31,608 bases of DNA from JBAXAB01 sp037142735 (GTDB taxonomy: Bacteria; Patescibacteriota; Minisyncoccia; Phycocordibacterales; CAIZLB01), in assembly GCA_037142735.1 (NCBI GenBank), contig JBAXAB010000009.1:1-31608 (forward strand), read 5' to 3'. This document shows positions 8,131 to 15,618 of this stretch, one piece after another; within the stretch, counting starts at the first letter, position 1; every line of letters begins with the position of its first letter. The notes under the pieces were generated by a model, which ran no database searches, was not told the origin of the DNA, and worked only from the letters and a program-made list of their open reading frames with translations. The position numbers and the translations under genes are program-made.

Positions 8131-9303
8131 ATGGAAAATCTTGCGCGTGAAATAAAGCAATCAAAAAACTTCATAATTGTTTTTGTCTCGGCTCTCCTTT
8201 TAGCCTTTAATTTTTTCTTTGTTTATTTTATTAACTCATCTTTTATTGAGACACTGGTAGGTAAAAACTATGTCTCTTTGTTTTTTGCCATCGGTGCATT
8301 CTTGAACATAGTCATATTCATGAATGCTTCAAGAATTCTTTCTCGTTATGGCAACTTCAAACTGACACTGTACCTGAGCTTCTTGGAAATAGCCGTGCTC
8401 CTCGGTATAGGCACAATGTCTACTCCTTGGGTATTGATTGGCCTATTTATTGTCCATCAGAGCGTTTCGCCGATTCTTTTATATACACTTGATATATTCT
8501 TAGAAAAGATTTCATCTATTGAAAGTACTGGAAGTATTCGCGGAACATACTTAACAATGATGAACATTCCTACCGCCATCGCCCCTATAATTGTGGGTAT
8601 TATCCTCACTAAAACTGAATACTGGAAAATATACTTTATCTCTGCTATCTTCCTCATCCCATTTATCATTATCATGATAATGAATTTCAGAAAGTTTGAA
8701 GACCCTGTCTATACCACAATACCCTTCTTTACTTCTTTAAAGACTTTTTTTAAAGATATCAATTTATCGAATATCTTTAAAGATAACCTTATTTTGCATT
8801 TCTTCTATGCAATCATGGCGATTTACATGCCAATTCACCTTTACTTTGATTTAGGGTTTAATTGGCCTGAGATTGGCACCATGTTTAGCATAATGCTCTT
8901 GCCTTTCATCTTGTTCCAAATACCTCTTGGCTCTATTGAAGACCGTAAGCATGATGAAAAGCAAGTCTTGGTGACTGGTTTTTTAATCATGTCGATTGCG
9001 ACAATCTTAATGTCTTTCATTGTAGAGAAAAACTTTATTCTGTGGACCGCACTATTGTTCATTTCACGAATTGGCGCGAGCTTTGTTGAAGTGTCTACAG
9101 AAAGCTACTTTTTTAGACACATCAGCACCGAGAATGCTTCATACGTCAGCATCTTCCGCATGACTCGTTCTGTTCCTTACCTTGTAATACCAGTCATTTC
9201 TTACTTTGCAATTACTTATCTTGGTCCACAATATTTGTTTTTAATAACTGGAATCATAGTGTTTCTCGGAGGTCTACGCTATACCTTTGAACTACGTCAA
9301 TAA
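8131..9303 (+). CDS. major facilitator superfamily permease
   Basis: About 390 residues from the ATG at 8131 (MENLAREIK). The ORF extends 15 codons further upstream, but those codons lie in the terminator and promoter. The protein is almost wholly hydrophobic with about 12 transmembrane helices. A central break with a GSIEDRKHDEKQV loop between helices resembles the MFS loop motif. The substrate cannot be told. It converges on the CAP-domain gene with only 10 nt between stops and no clear terminator there. Confidence 0.8.
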   Translation: MENLAREIKQSKNFIIVFVSALLLAFNFFFVYFINSSFIETLVGKNYVSLFFAIGAFLNIVIFMNASRILSRYGNFKLTLYLSFLEIAVLLGIGTMSTPWVLIGLFIVHQSVSPILLYTLDIFLEKISSIESTGSIRGTYLTMMNIPTAIAPIIVGIILTKTEYWKIYFISAIFLIPFIIIMIMNFRKFEDPVYTTIPFFTSLKTFFKDINLSNIFKDNLILHFFYAIMAIYMPIHLYFDLGFNWPEIGTMFSIMLLPFILFQIPLGSIEDRKHDEKQVLVTGFLIMSIATILMSFIVEKNFILWTALLFISRIGASFVEVSTESYFFRHISTENASYVSIFRMTRSVPYLVIPVISYFAITYLGPQYLFLITGIIVFLGGLRYTFELRQ

Positions 9304-9313
9304 TACCTGACGA

Positions 9314-10387
9314 CTACTCTTTCGCAGAATTTGGATTAGTACCAATACACGCATTAAATTCTTCTGCCATCTTGTTGTACTTGGTGACATCACTTTGAAG
9401 GCTCATTAATCTGACATTGTAATCTTTAACGGAATCGTTGTATTCTTCTGCCTTTTCTCGATATGCTGCGCCAGACAAGGTCTCTAGTTGAGTTTTTAAT
9501 GCGTTAATTTTTGCTTCCAGTGTAACTAGGTAGGCCTTGTTTGCGTCGATCGTTGTCTTTAGACTTGGATCCAAGTGAACACAGGCCGCTAATGGCTTTC
9601 CAAAGTGCTGTATTGCAACCCACTGCAAAGAACCCTGGAACATGCCTCTACCTACCGCAACACCAATGTCTTGGTACCTAGGGTCCATGATATTTGCCCT
9701 GTGACCAGGACTTGCCATCCAAGCAGCCAAAAGTGCCTGATTTGAGCCAAAACTGCCCAAGGCCAGGTTTTCTCCAACTACGACATAGTCATAGCCTGCT
9801 TGTTTAGCAAGGTCAGAGACACCAACGCCAGACGGAGAAATGTGTTCAAAATATTGTTTTTCAAAAATATCTTGTAGTTTGTTTGAGGCAGACCTTGAAA
9901 GCCTATCGTTGATTGCAATAGGTTTCAGGCCTCCTTTCAATCTTTCGATATTTGTATATTGAATAATTCCATCAGGAGACAATTCAACATTACTGTCACC
10001 AGATTGAGACACGACTACTGTATTTTTTATTTTTGAATCAATTGTGTTTTTAGTAGTATCAGTCTTAGTGGTATCCACGACTGTAGCTATTTTTTTCGTC
10101 GAAGTTGACACACCTTTGTATGCACCTGAGGCAGATGAAGTGGCAGTTGGTAAATGGACAGTTGTATCTACTCCTCCATAACCGAACATATTGAAGAGCT
10201 GGGGATTGTCATTTTTTAAAAAACCAGGGAGGTTAGTAGACGAGGATTTAATATCTCTAAAAAATTGAACAAATGGGTTTACATACCCCGATTGGATAGT
10301 TGAGCCAGTTGAACTAGACGGATCTCTCAAAATGTAGATCCCTAGAAAAAAGACTATTAGTATTAGAAGTCCTCGGAATATACTCAT
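9314..10387 (-). CDS. secreted or anchored CAP-domain (SCP/YkwD-like) protein
   Basis: 357 residues. An N-terminal hydrophobic anchor (about 4-21) is followed by a Thr/Ser/Lys-rich linker, a CAP domain (PF00188, about 143-268) and a helical, likely coiled-coil tail (about 276-346). CAP landmarks are EHISPSG (H182), GENLALG (E206) and SPGHRANIMD (H229), plus YQDIGVAV. CAP proteins are extracytoplasmic, and some bacterial members are tied to the cell wall; no enzymatic role is established here. Cysteines at 269 and 347 may form a disulfide bracketing the coiled coil. The stop is 10 nt from the convergent MFS gene. Confidence 0.9.
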   Translation of the reverse strand: MSIFRGLLILIVFFLGIYILRDPSSSTGSTIQSGYVNPFVQFFRDIKSSSTNLPGFLKNDNPQLFNMFGYGGVDTTVHLPTATSSASGAYKGVSTSTKKIATVVDTTKTDTTKNTIDSKIKNTVVVSQSGDSNVELSPDGIIQYTNIERLKGGLKPIAINDRLSRSASNKLQDIFEKQYFEHISPSGVGVSDLAKQAGYDYVVVGENLALGSFGSNQALLAAWMASPGHRANIMDPRYQDIGVAVGRGMFQGSLQWVAIQHFGKPLAACVHLDPSLKTTIDANKAYLVTLEAKINALKTQLETLSGAAYREKAEEYNDSVKDYNVRLMSLQSDVTKYNKMAEEFNACIGTNPNSAKE

Positions 10388-10399
10388 AAATAGGTAGCT

Positions 10400-11206
10400 T
10401 TATTGTACTAGAATGCGGGCTTCTATGCACATAAATAATGGAATTTCTTTTCGAGCCTTGTCTTCAGCCTCCTTACGAGGACCATTGGCACTTTCTTTGT
10501 GTGAAATCCATTCCTCTAGGCGCGTAATGGCCAGGTTGTTTTTAGCAAGACACTTCATAAAAACTTGTAATGGTCTGTGGAAAGAATACGTAAATGTTTT
10601 TTGTAGACTGCCCGGGTGCATATCTATTTTGACACTTGCTTCAGATAAATAACGAGTGACGACCCTCCCTTGTTTTTTAGTTGTTTGGTCAAAATACCAA
10701 TCTGAATCTTGTGGTACCCGAAAAGTTGGATGATTCAAGACAAGAATGAGTCTACCGTTTGAGCGCAGAATTCGGCGAACTTCACCAAAGACCTGGTCGA
10801 GTTCTCTCATGTTTTGAGTTGCCAGGACAGAAATAACCACATCTTGAGATCGTTCAACCAAAGAAGACAAGTCTTCAGCTCCTGATACTACGTATACAAT
10901 GGGATGCTTGGTCGTGACCGACTGTGAACGCTCTTTAGCTTTTTCAATTAGTTCTGGGCTAATATCAATTCCTGACACATTTGCTCCTTTAGAAGCAAAC
11001 ATACGTGAAAAATATCCCTGGCCACATCCAAGATCCAGTAGATTTTTATCTGCAACATCACCCACTAGTCTGACCAAGTTAGGCTCTACCACCTTTTGGT
11101 GATACGACTCCGGATCTTCAACATAATCATCATACCAGTCATCAACCTTACCCCAAGATGTCGGCTTTGACTTTGTTATTGATTTTGGTAATTTCTTTTT
11201 TTGCAT
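10400..11206 (-). CDS. class I SAM-dependent methyltransferase
   Basis: 268 residues. The glycine-rich SAM-binding motif LLDLGCGQGYFSRMF (about 55-69) is followed by the acidic motif GIDISPELIEKA, and then by QDVVISVLATQNM and RRILRSNGRLILVLNHP (motifs II-III of the Methyltransf_11 type). The substrate is unknown. The start overlaps the 3' end of the upstream YtxH-like gene by 59 nt. I keep it because no later in-frame start exists before the conserved region. The stop is 12 nt from the CAP gene start, so its promoter would lie in this gene's end. Confidence 0.88.
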   Translation of the reverse strand: MQKKKLPKSITKSKPTSWGKVDDWYDDYVEDPESYHQKVVEPNLVRLVGDVADKNLLDLGCGQGYFSRMFASKGANVSGIDISPELIEKAKERSQSVTTKHPIVYVVSGAEDLSSLVERSQDVVISVLATQNMRELDQVFGEVRRILRSNGRLILVLNHPTFRVPQDSDWYFDQTTKKQGRVVTRYLSEASVKIDMHPGSLQKTFTYSFHRPLQVFMKCLAKNNLAITRLEEWISHKESANGPRKEAEDKARKEIPLFMCIEARILVQ

Positions 11207-11510
11207 TTGTCCAGTGTTTTTTAAGCTCTTTAGAAACCATGGCGACTTCTTTTGGGGCCAGCTTTTTAACTGCCTTATACTTCTTCATAACTGTGTCTAC
11301 CACGGCGTGGTAGCCCTTTTGGTTCAAGGCCTTTAGCTCTTTAACGTGCTTCAAAATATCACGTTTTGCTGAGTTTGCCCAGAGGCTCGTTTTGGTCTTT
11401 ACGTCCGCTATTTTTTTCTTACCTTTTGGAGTTTTAGAGTAGAAATAAACCCCTAATGCTGCCGCTGTTAATGCCCCGATAATTCCCGCCGCTTTTGTTG
11501 ATGTTTTCAT
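11148..11510 (-). CDS. YtxH-like small membrane protein
   Basis: 120 residues. A hydrophobic Gly/Ala-rich segment near the N-terminus (about 8-24) is followed directly by YFYSKTPKGKKKI, then a long Lys-rich helix. This matches the YtxH-like pattern (PF12732): one anchor plus a cytoplasmic amphipathic helix. The role is unknown; some members are stress-associated. A TATAAC box at 11518-11523, 7 nt upstream, suggests its own leaderless transcript. Confidence 0.7.
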   Translation of the reverse strand: MKTSTKAAGIIGALTAAALGVYFYSKTPKGKKKIADVKTKTSLWANSAKRDILKHVKELKALNQKGYHAVVDTVMKKYKAVKKLAPKEVAMVSKELKKHWTNAKKEITKINNKVKADILG

Positions 11511-11530
11511 TATGTTTGTTATAAAAGTGA

Positions 11531-11875
11531 TTAATTTAAATCTTCCGAAATATCTGTTTCAACTTTGGATTCGGACGCTTTGGTATTTTTCTTTTTAGTA
11601 GGCGCTTCCTTTCTAGTAGATCGTAGACTGATAATAGTTTTAAGAAATGCCATGAGTGATGCCAACTTTACACCCTGATCCCTAATCTTTTGTCGCGCAT
11701 GAGCGATGTCCCCAGAAATATTGTCGCTTTCTTCTTTTACTTTTTTCACCACATAGTGAATATTTTTTGCAATAAAAACTACATACACCAAAGCGACTGC
11801 TGCAATTATAGTCAAGAGCACTAGTGCACAAGTGGTAATAAAAAAGAAAATATCAGCGTGTATTAATGTGTCCAT
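11531..11875 (-). CDS. small membrane-anchored coiled-coil protein
   Basis: 114 residues. There is one long transmembrane helix (about 9-36), a helical region with heptad-like spacing, then a charged Lys/Glu tail. The layout is like DUF948-type proteins, but similarity is not certain. It is followed by the YtxH-like gene, and the two share the anchor-plus-helix design. A TATAAT at 11882-11887 lies 6 nt before the ATG and overlaps the stop of the upstream gene. Confidence 0.65.
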   Translation of the reverse strand: MDTLIHADIFFFITTCALVLLTIIAAVALVYVVFIAKNIHYVVKKVKEESDNISGDIAHARQKIRDQGVKLASLMAFLKTIISLRSTRKEAPTKKKNTKASESKVETDISEDLN

Positions 11876-11881
11876 ATGTAT

Positions 11882-11887
11882 ATTATA
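11882..11887 (-). promoter_or_regulatory. -10 box, leaderless, for the coiled-coil protein gene
   Basis: TATAAT on the minus strand, 6 nt before the ATG at 11875; it overlaps the last codons of the upstream gene. Confidence 0.5.
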
Positions 11888-12686
11888 TCCTATTATAATG
11901 AGAAGGTGTTAATATCGAGATCAAAAATATAGTGGCAGCTGGTAGAAGAGACATAAACAAAAGTGTCTGCGTATCTGCTGCTGGCAAGACTGTTACGAAA
12001 GGCAATATTGGGAGGAAGAGAAAAATCACCATCCACTTACTATAACCTGCATCATGCAAACGTCTAGTAAAAAGCTGGAAAATATACAACCCAAAGATAA
12101 CAATAATGGCTCCTAAGAGAATCGAATTGACCGAATGCAATCTATCAATCCAATATGACAATTGAAGCTGCGATTCAAACTGATGCTTTGGATCAATAGC
12201 TCTGATGCTTAGGTAAGCAACAATAATTGCCAAAGTAACAATCGCCAGAGAATTCAAGAGTTTAAATACAAACGCATGTCGAGTGACCGCTATGCCATAC
12301 CCCAAGCCTCTTCCGCGTACATGTTTTGAAATTGCCGGATATGGTGGCAAAACAGACTGATACTGAGGCTCCATTCTTTCAAATTGTGGTGGCAAAATTA
12401 TGACACTTTCCTTTTTTATAGAAATAGGCAAATTCATTGATTCAAAGATTTCTATGTTCCCCTTTTTAAAATACAAATCGAGGTGTGATTTTAATGGAGG
12501 TAAAAAATCATTATTCGCTACCAAGTCTTGATGAAACCCGTCAATCTGTTGCCCAGTTTGAATAAAGATATCAGCAATTTCCTCTCGACCATATCCCATA
12601 TGTGACAACATCTCGGCAATTGTTGCAGGATGATTCTTTGCATGTATTTTATGGACAACAAATTTAACGGCACTGTGCTGAGTCAT
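11883..12686 (-). CDS. DUF805-like membrane protein with an N-terminal cytoplasmic domain
   Basis: 267 residues from the ATG at 12686. The first 130 or so residues are soluble with a helical region (PATIAEMLSHMGYGREEIADIF). Four hydrophobic segments follow; between them lies TRRLHDAGYSKWMV, matching the RRLHDxGxSGWW motif of DUF805 (PF05656). The longer ORF from 12722 is rejected, because an extended -10 (TGTTATAAT, 12693-12701) sits 6 nt before 12686. The function is unknown; a membrane sensor or transport role would be a guess. The gene follows the RRM gene terminator. Confidence 0.72.
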   Translation of the reverse strand: MTQHSAVKFVVHKIHAKNHPATIAEMLSHMGYGREEIADIFIQTGQQIDGFHQDLVANNDFLPPLKSHLDLYFKKGNIEIFESMNLPISIKKESVIILPPQFERMEPQYQSVLPPYPAISKHVRGRGLGYGIAVTRHAFVFKLLNSLAIVTLAIIVAYLSIRAIDPKHQFESQLQLSYWIDRLHSVNSILLGAIIVIFGLYIFQLFTRRLHDAGYSKWMVIFLFLPILPFVTVLPAADTQTLLFMSLLPAATIFLISILTPSHYNRI

Positions 12687-12692
12687 GCACAT

Positions 12693-12701
12693 ATTATAAC
12701 A
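12693..12701 (-). promoter_or_regulatory. extended -10, leaderless, for the DUF805-like gene
   Basis: TGT TATAAT on the minus strand, 6 nt before the ATG at 12686. A 7-bp inverted repeat, GTCGCGC (12704-12710) with GCGCGAC (12724-12730), covers the -35 region and may be an operator. Confidence 0.6.
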
Positions 12702-12773
12702 TCGTCGCGCTTCAATGGACACTGCGCGACGCGAATCAGTAGATTCGTGACTTGGTCATAAATTTTGCAAAAT

Positions 12774-12812
12774 CAACAAAAAACACCACAACAAGTGTGA
12801 TGTTTTTTGTTG
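12774..12812 (-). terminator. intrinsic terminator after the RRM gene
   Basis: A 16-bp stem between 12774-12789 and 12797-12812 with one wobble pair and a 7-nt loop. The A6/T6 tracts are inside the stem, giving a U run on the minus strand. Confidence 0.75.
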
Positions 12813-12833
12813 TATGAGAATCGTTCGATTGTA

Positions 12834-13160
12834 TTAGAATCGTCCGCCTCCTCCCATACCACCGTTATCTCGGCGAGGACCATTTGAATATGGTCGTCTT
12901 TCTGGTGGAGTATCTGTCTTTGGTCGAGCCTCATTTACAATGAGAGCGCGTCCATCAACTTCCTTACCGTTCATAGCTGCAATTGCTGCATCAGCGGCCG
13001 CATCTTCCATTTCCACGAAACCGAAGCCTCGTGATCGTCCTGTCATTTTGTCAATCATAACGATTGATGAAACAACATCTCCGAATTCTGAAAAAGCAGC
13101 TTTTAATGATTCATTTGTAGTACCCCATGAAAGGTTACCAACGTATATTTTCTTTACCAT
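12834..13160 (-). CDS. RRM-type RNA-binding protein with Gly/Arg-rich tail
   Basis: 108 residues: one RNA recognition motif (about 3-81) with RNP2 (IYVGNL) and RNP1 (RGFGFVEM), then a short tail rich in Arg, Pro and Gly ending GGMGGGGRF. Such single-RRM proteins bind single-stranded RNA and are often cold-regulated in bacteria. Unlike most genes here it has a Shine-Dalgarno-like TAGGA about 8 nt before its ATG, and a gap of over 140 nt upstream. A real 5' leader and translational control are therefore plausible. Confidence 0.93.
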   Translation of the reverse strand: MVKKIYVGNLSWGTTNESLKAAFSEFGDVVSSIVMIDKMTGRSRGFGFVEMEDAAADAAIAAMNGKEVDGRALIVNEARPKTDTPPERRPYSNGPRRDNGGMGGGGRF

Positions 13161-13303
13161 TGAATTTCCTAATTGTGTGTAATTTACATCCCTAACGACC
13201 GTCTCGTGCTACTTTGTGCGAAGTTTTCACTTACACTACAACTAGGCTAGAGAGCTTCAGGAACGATACCAGTGTACATTGAAAGGAAGAGGAAGTAAAG
13301 GAG
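13161..13303. other. RRM upstream region
   Basis: A 143-nt gap between TrpRS and the RRM gene. Apart from the SD-like TAGGA near 13170 I see no gene, no clear terminator for TrpRS and no confident promoter. It probably holds the 5' leader of the RRM mRNA. Confidence 0.35.
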
Positions 13304-14305
13304 CTAGAAATAGTCAATTTTTACGGCCTTTTTGAACTCTTTCATATTCTCTTTAGCTATTTTTTGAACTTTTTCTGAACCCTCCTTTAGAGTTTTTAAA
13401 ACTTCCTTTGGATCTAATTTTTCACGGCGTTCACGAATCGGACCAATAATGCTTTCCAATACTTCAATGAGATGCTTCTTTATAATTACATCCCCTAGCC
13501 CACCCTTCCTATACTCTGCTTTTAATTTTTCCACTTCTTCTTTGTCCTTGTCAAAAATATCTAAATAGGTGAAGACCACATTACCTTCAACTTTTCCTGG
13601 GTCCTTCACATGGATATGTCCTGGATCGGTGTACATGGCCATAACCTTTTTCTCGATCTCTGTTTTAGAATCAGCAAGATAAATTGCATTGTTAAGTGAT
13701 TTACTCGCCTTGGCATTTCCATCAATGCCAACCAAGCGTGAAGTATCCGACAAAATTGGTTTTACTTTTTCAAATGTTTCTCCGTATAAAGAATTAAACT
13801 TGTCCGCAATTTCGTTCACTTGTTCAATGATCGGCAATTGATCTTCACCCACTGGAATGGTATTAGCTTTACAGAAAAGGATGTCACCGGCCTGACTAAC
13901 CGGGTAAGCTAAAAATCCAGCAGGCACGTCTTCTCCATAACCTTTTTGATTCATTTCGTTTTTCACTGTTGGATTCCTTTTCAGACGCGCCACAGTGACA
14001 AGATTCAAAAACATTACTGTCAATTCGGCAATTTCAGGAATCTGTGATTGAATAAAAAAAGTAGTTTTTTTAGGATCAAGACCGACAGCCAAGTTGTCTA
14101 AGGCTACTTCTAACACATTATCATGGACCTTTTCTGGATGACTAAAATTATCGGTGAGAGCCTGAACGTCTGCAATCATGTAAAAAGCCTGGTCGGCTTC
14201 CTTTTCTAGAATAAGACGATTTTTAATTGAACCAACGTAATGACCAAGGTGGAGACGTCCTGTTGGGCGATCACCGGTGAGAACTATAGTGGGAGACTTT
14301 TTCAT
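13304..14305 (-). CDS. trpS: tryptophanyl-tRNA synthetase
   Basis: 333 residues from the ATG at 14305. Class I synthetase: GDRPTGRLHLGHYVGS holds the HIGH motif as HLGH (19-22), and the KMSKS loop reads KASKS (199-203). Other TrpRS landmarks are YPVSQAGDIL and VGEDQLP. It charges tRNA-Trp with tryptophan using ATP. A longer ORF from 14353 is rejected because the extended -10 (TGATAATAT, 14313-14321) ends 7 nt before this ATG. The Met-to-Ala change in KMSKS is mild and probably tolerated. Confidence 0.95.
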   Translation of the reverse strand: MKKSPTIVLTGDRPTGRLHLGHYVGSIKNRLILEKEADQAFYMIADVQALTDNFSHPEKVHDNVLEVALDNLAVGLDPKKTTFFIQSQIPEIAELTVMFLNLVTVARLKRNPTVKNEMNQKGYGEDVPAGFLAYPVSQAGDILFCKANTIPVGEDQLPIIEQVNEIADKFNSLYGETFEKVKPILSDTSRLVGIDGNAKASKSLNNAIYLADSKTEIEKKVMAMYTDPGHIHVKDPGKVEGNVVFTYLDIFDKDKEEVEKLKAEYRKGGLGDVIIKKHLIEVLESIIGPIRERREKLDPKEVLKTLKEGSEKVQKIAKENMKEFKKAVKIDYF

Positions 14306-14312
14306 GCTTTTA

Positions 14313-14321
14313 ATATTATCA
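14313..14321 (-). promoter_or_regulatory. extended -10, leaderless, for trpS
   Basis: TGA TAATAT on the minus strand, 7 nt before the ATG at 14305. Confidence 0.55.
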
Positions 14322-14431
14322 TATTTTAAGAAGTCAGAGAAAATAATAAACAAGGCTACTGAGCAGGTGCAGTTTGACCTTTTTTGAAACGTGCTTTTCA
14401 GCTTCTATAACTATCCTTTGTGTTGCAACAT

Positions 14432-15079
14432 TTAAGCATTAACCTGTGAAAGAGTTTTTCTTACATCTTTTGAAATTAAATGCCCGTCCCAGTCGAGTTT
14501 ATATACTAATACTGCACCGAAAAGCATCTCAAGGTCCTTGACTTTATCGTCTGATATATTCTCAATATATTTCATCAAAGCCCTAATAGCATTACCGTGT
14601 GACACAAGTAATACATTTTCCCCTTTTCTTAGGTGAGGCAATATTGACTCTAGAAAAAATGGTATCACACGAGCATACACCATTTTAAGAGTCTCCCCAT
14701 TAGGAACCGGACAATCCCATTCTCTTCTGACATTGTTCCAGCCGTCTTCACCCAGAATCTTTTCCATCTCCCATTTATTTTTTGCAGTGTAATCCCCGTA
14801 ATCCCTCTCATTTAATGCTAATGAATGTTCAGTGGGTACATGATATTGTCCCAAAGCTTCAAGCATCGAGGATAGTGTTTCGATGGAACGTACTTGCATT
14901 GATGCAAATGCACGATTTATTTGTATTTCATTTATAAGCAAACCCATCTCTTCTGACTTTTTAAAACCGTATTCCGTAAGGTGCCGATCCCTCATGCCCG
15001 TCCACAGCCCCTTGTGATTCCAATCTGATTCATGGTGACGGGCGACGATTAATACACCCATTGCTTGTGTTTTACTCAT
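14432..15079 (-). CDS. phosphoglycerate mutase-like (histidine phosphatase family) protein
   Basis: 215 residues, shorter than typical dPGM (about 230-250). The fold signature is present: VLIVARHHES (14-18), W/D..LTEYG, RSIETL, LNERDYGDY (E91) and LLVSHGNAIRAL (H161), plus YIENISDD near the end. It is closest in pattern to 2,3-bisphosphoglycerate-dependent phosphoglycerate mutase, which interconverts 3- and 2-phosphoglycerate in glycolysis. The RHG tripeptide reads RHH, a change at a normally invariant glycine, so a phosphatase or altered activity is possible. A TATGAT box lies 11 nt upstream. Confidence 0.85.
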   Translation of the reverse strand: MSKTQAMGVLIVARHHESDWNHKGLWTGMRDRHLTEYGFKKSEEMGLLINEIQINRAFASMQVRSIETLSSMLEALGQYHVPTEHSLALNERDYGDYTAKNKWEMEKILGEDGWNNVRREWDCPVPNGETLKMVYARVIPFFLESILPHLRKGENVLLVSHGNAIRALMKYIENISDDKVKDLEMLFGAVLVYKLDWDGHLISKDVRKTLSQVNA

Positions 15080-15128
15080 ATGTAAACAATATCATACAAT
15101 ATTATTTGCTTTTTTACTCTTATAGATT

Positions 15129-15137
15129 TGTTATACT
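15129..15137 (+). promoter_or_regulatory. extended -10 of the flavoprotein gene
   Basis: TGT then TATACT (15132-15137). The ATA codon at 15144 is 6 nt downstream, the same spacing seen for ATG in the leaderless genes of this window. Confidence 0.6.
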
Positions 15138-15143
15138 AACCTT

Positions 15144-15608
15144 ATAAACAAAGATAAACTAAAGGAAGCAGTTATTGGGTTTTTAAATGATCAGGTAACC
15201 ATAGCCGTGGCCACAACATCACCAGAAAATAAGCCCCATGTTGCAACAATGTACTATTGCATAGACGACGACATCAATTTTTATTTTATGGCAGCAAAAA
15301 ATTCACAAAAATTAAAAGATATAGAGGTAAATAAAAACATCGCGATAACAGTTGGGTTTGGTCCTGCACTAATTAATGTCCAAGCTCAAGGTGAAGCAGA
15401 GGTGATATACGATTATAATGAAGATTTTGTTAACAAAATATTAAAAAAAATTAACTTTCATAGTATAGACCAAATCCCAGTTTTAAGATTAGAAAAGGAT
15501 GGCATTGTTTTTTTAAAGATGAAGCCTACAAGGCTGACGTTCCTAAATTTAGACAAAGAAGGTCATCCTGACACATACGGTCATGAAAATGGTGTGATAA
15601 TTCCATAA
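15144..15608 (+). CDS. PNPOx-like FMN-binding split-barrel protein, start codon apparently ATA
   Basis: Pyridoxamine 5'-phosphate oxidase-like fold (PF01243 type): VTIAVATTSPENKPHVATMYY, then INFYFMAAKNSQKLKDIEVN, then a long strand region. Members bind FMN or F420 and act as oxidoreductases or flavin-binding proteins; the substrate is unknown. The reading frame upstream of the first standard start (GTG at 15207) clearly encodes family sequence: LKEAVIGFLNDQV lies before the first beta strand. That stretch contains no ATG, GTG or TTG. The promoter places the 5' end at ATA 15144. An alternative is ATT at 15174 behind an SD-like AAAGGAAG. A sequencing error or start-codon loss is also possible. 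Length is 154 residues from ATA. Confidence 0.75.
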   Translation: MNKDKLKEAVIGFLNDQVTIAVATTSPENKPHVATMYYCIDDDINFYFMAAKNSQKLKDIEVNKNIAITVGFGPALINVQAQGEAEVIYDYNEDFVNKILKKINFHSIDQIPVLRLEKDGIVFLKMKPTRLTFLNLDKEGHPDTYGHENGVIIP

Positions 15609-15618
15609 ACTTAGAGCC

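Noticed and set aside
13161..13303. Riboswitch or known structured RNA upstream of the RRM gene.
   Set aside because: No motif of a known riboswitch class could be recognised and no terminator/antiterminator pair is visible.
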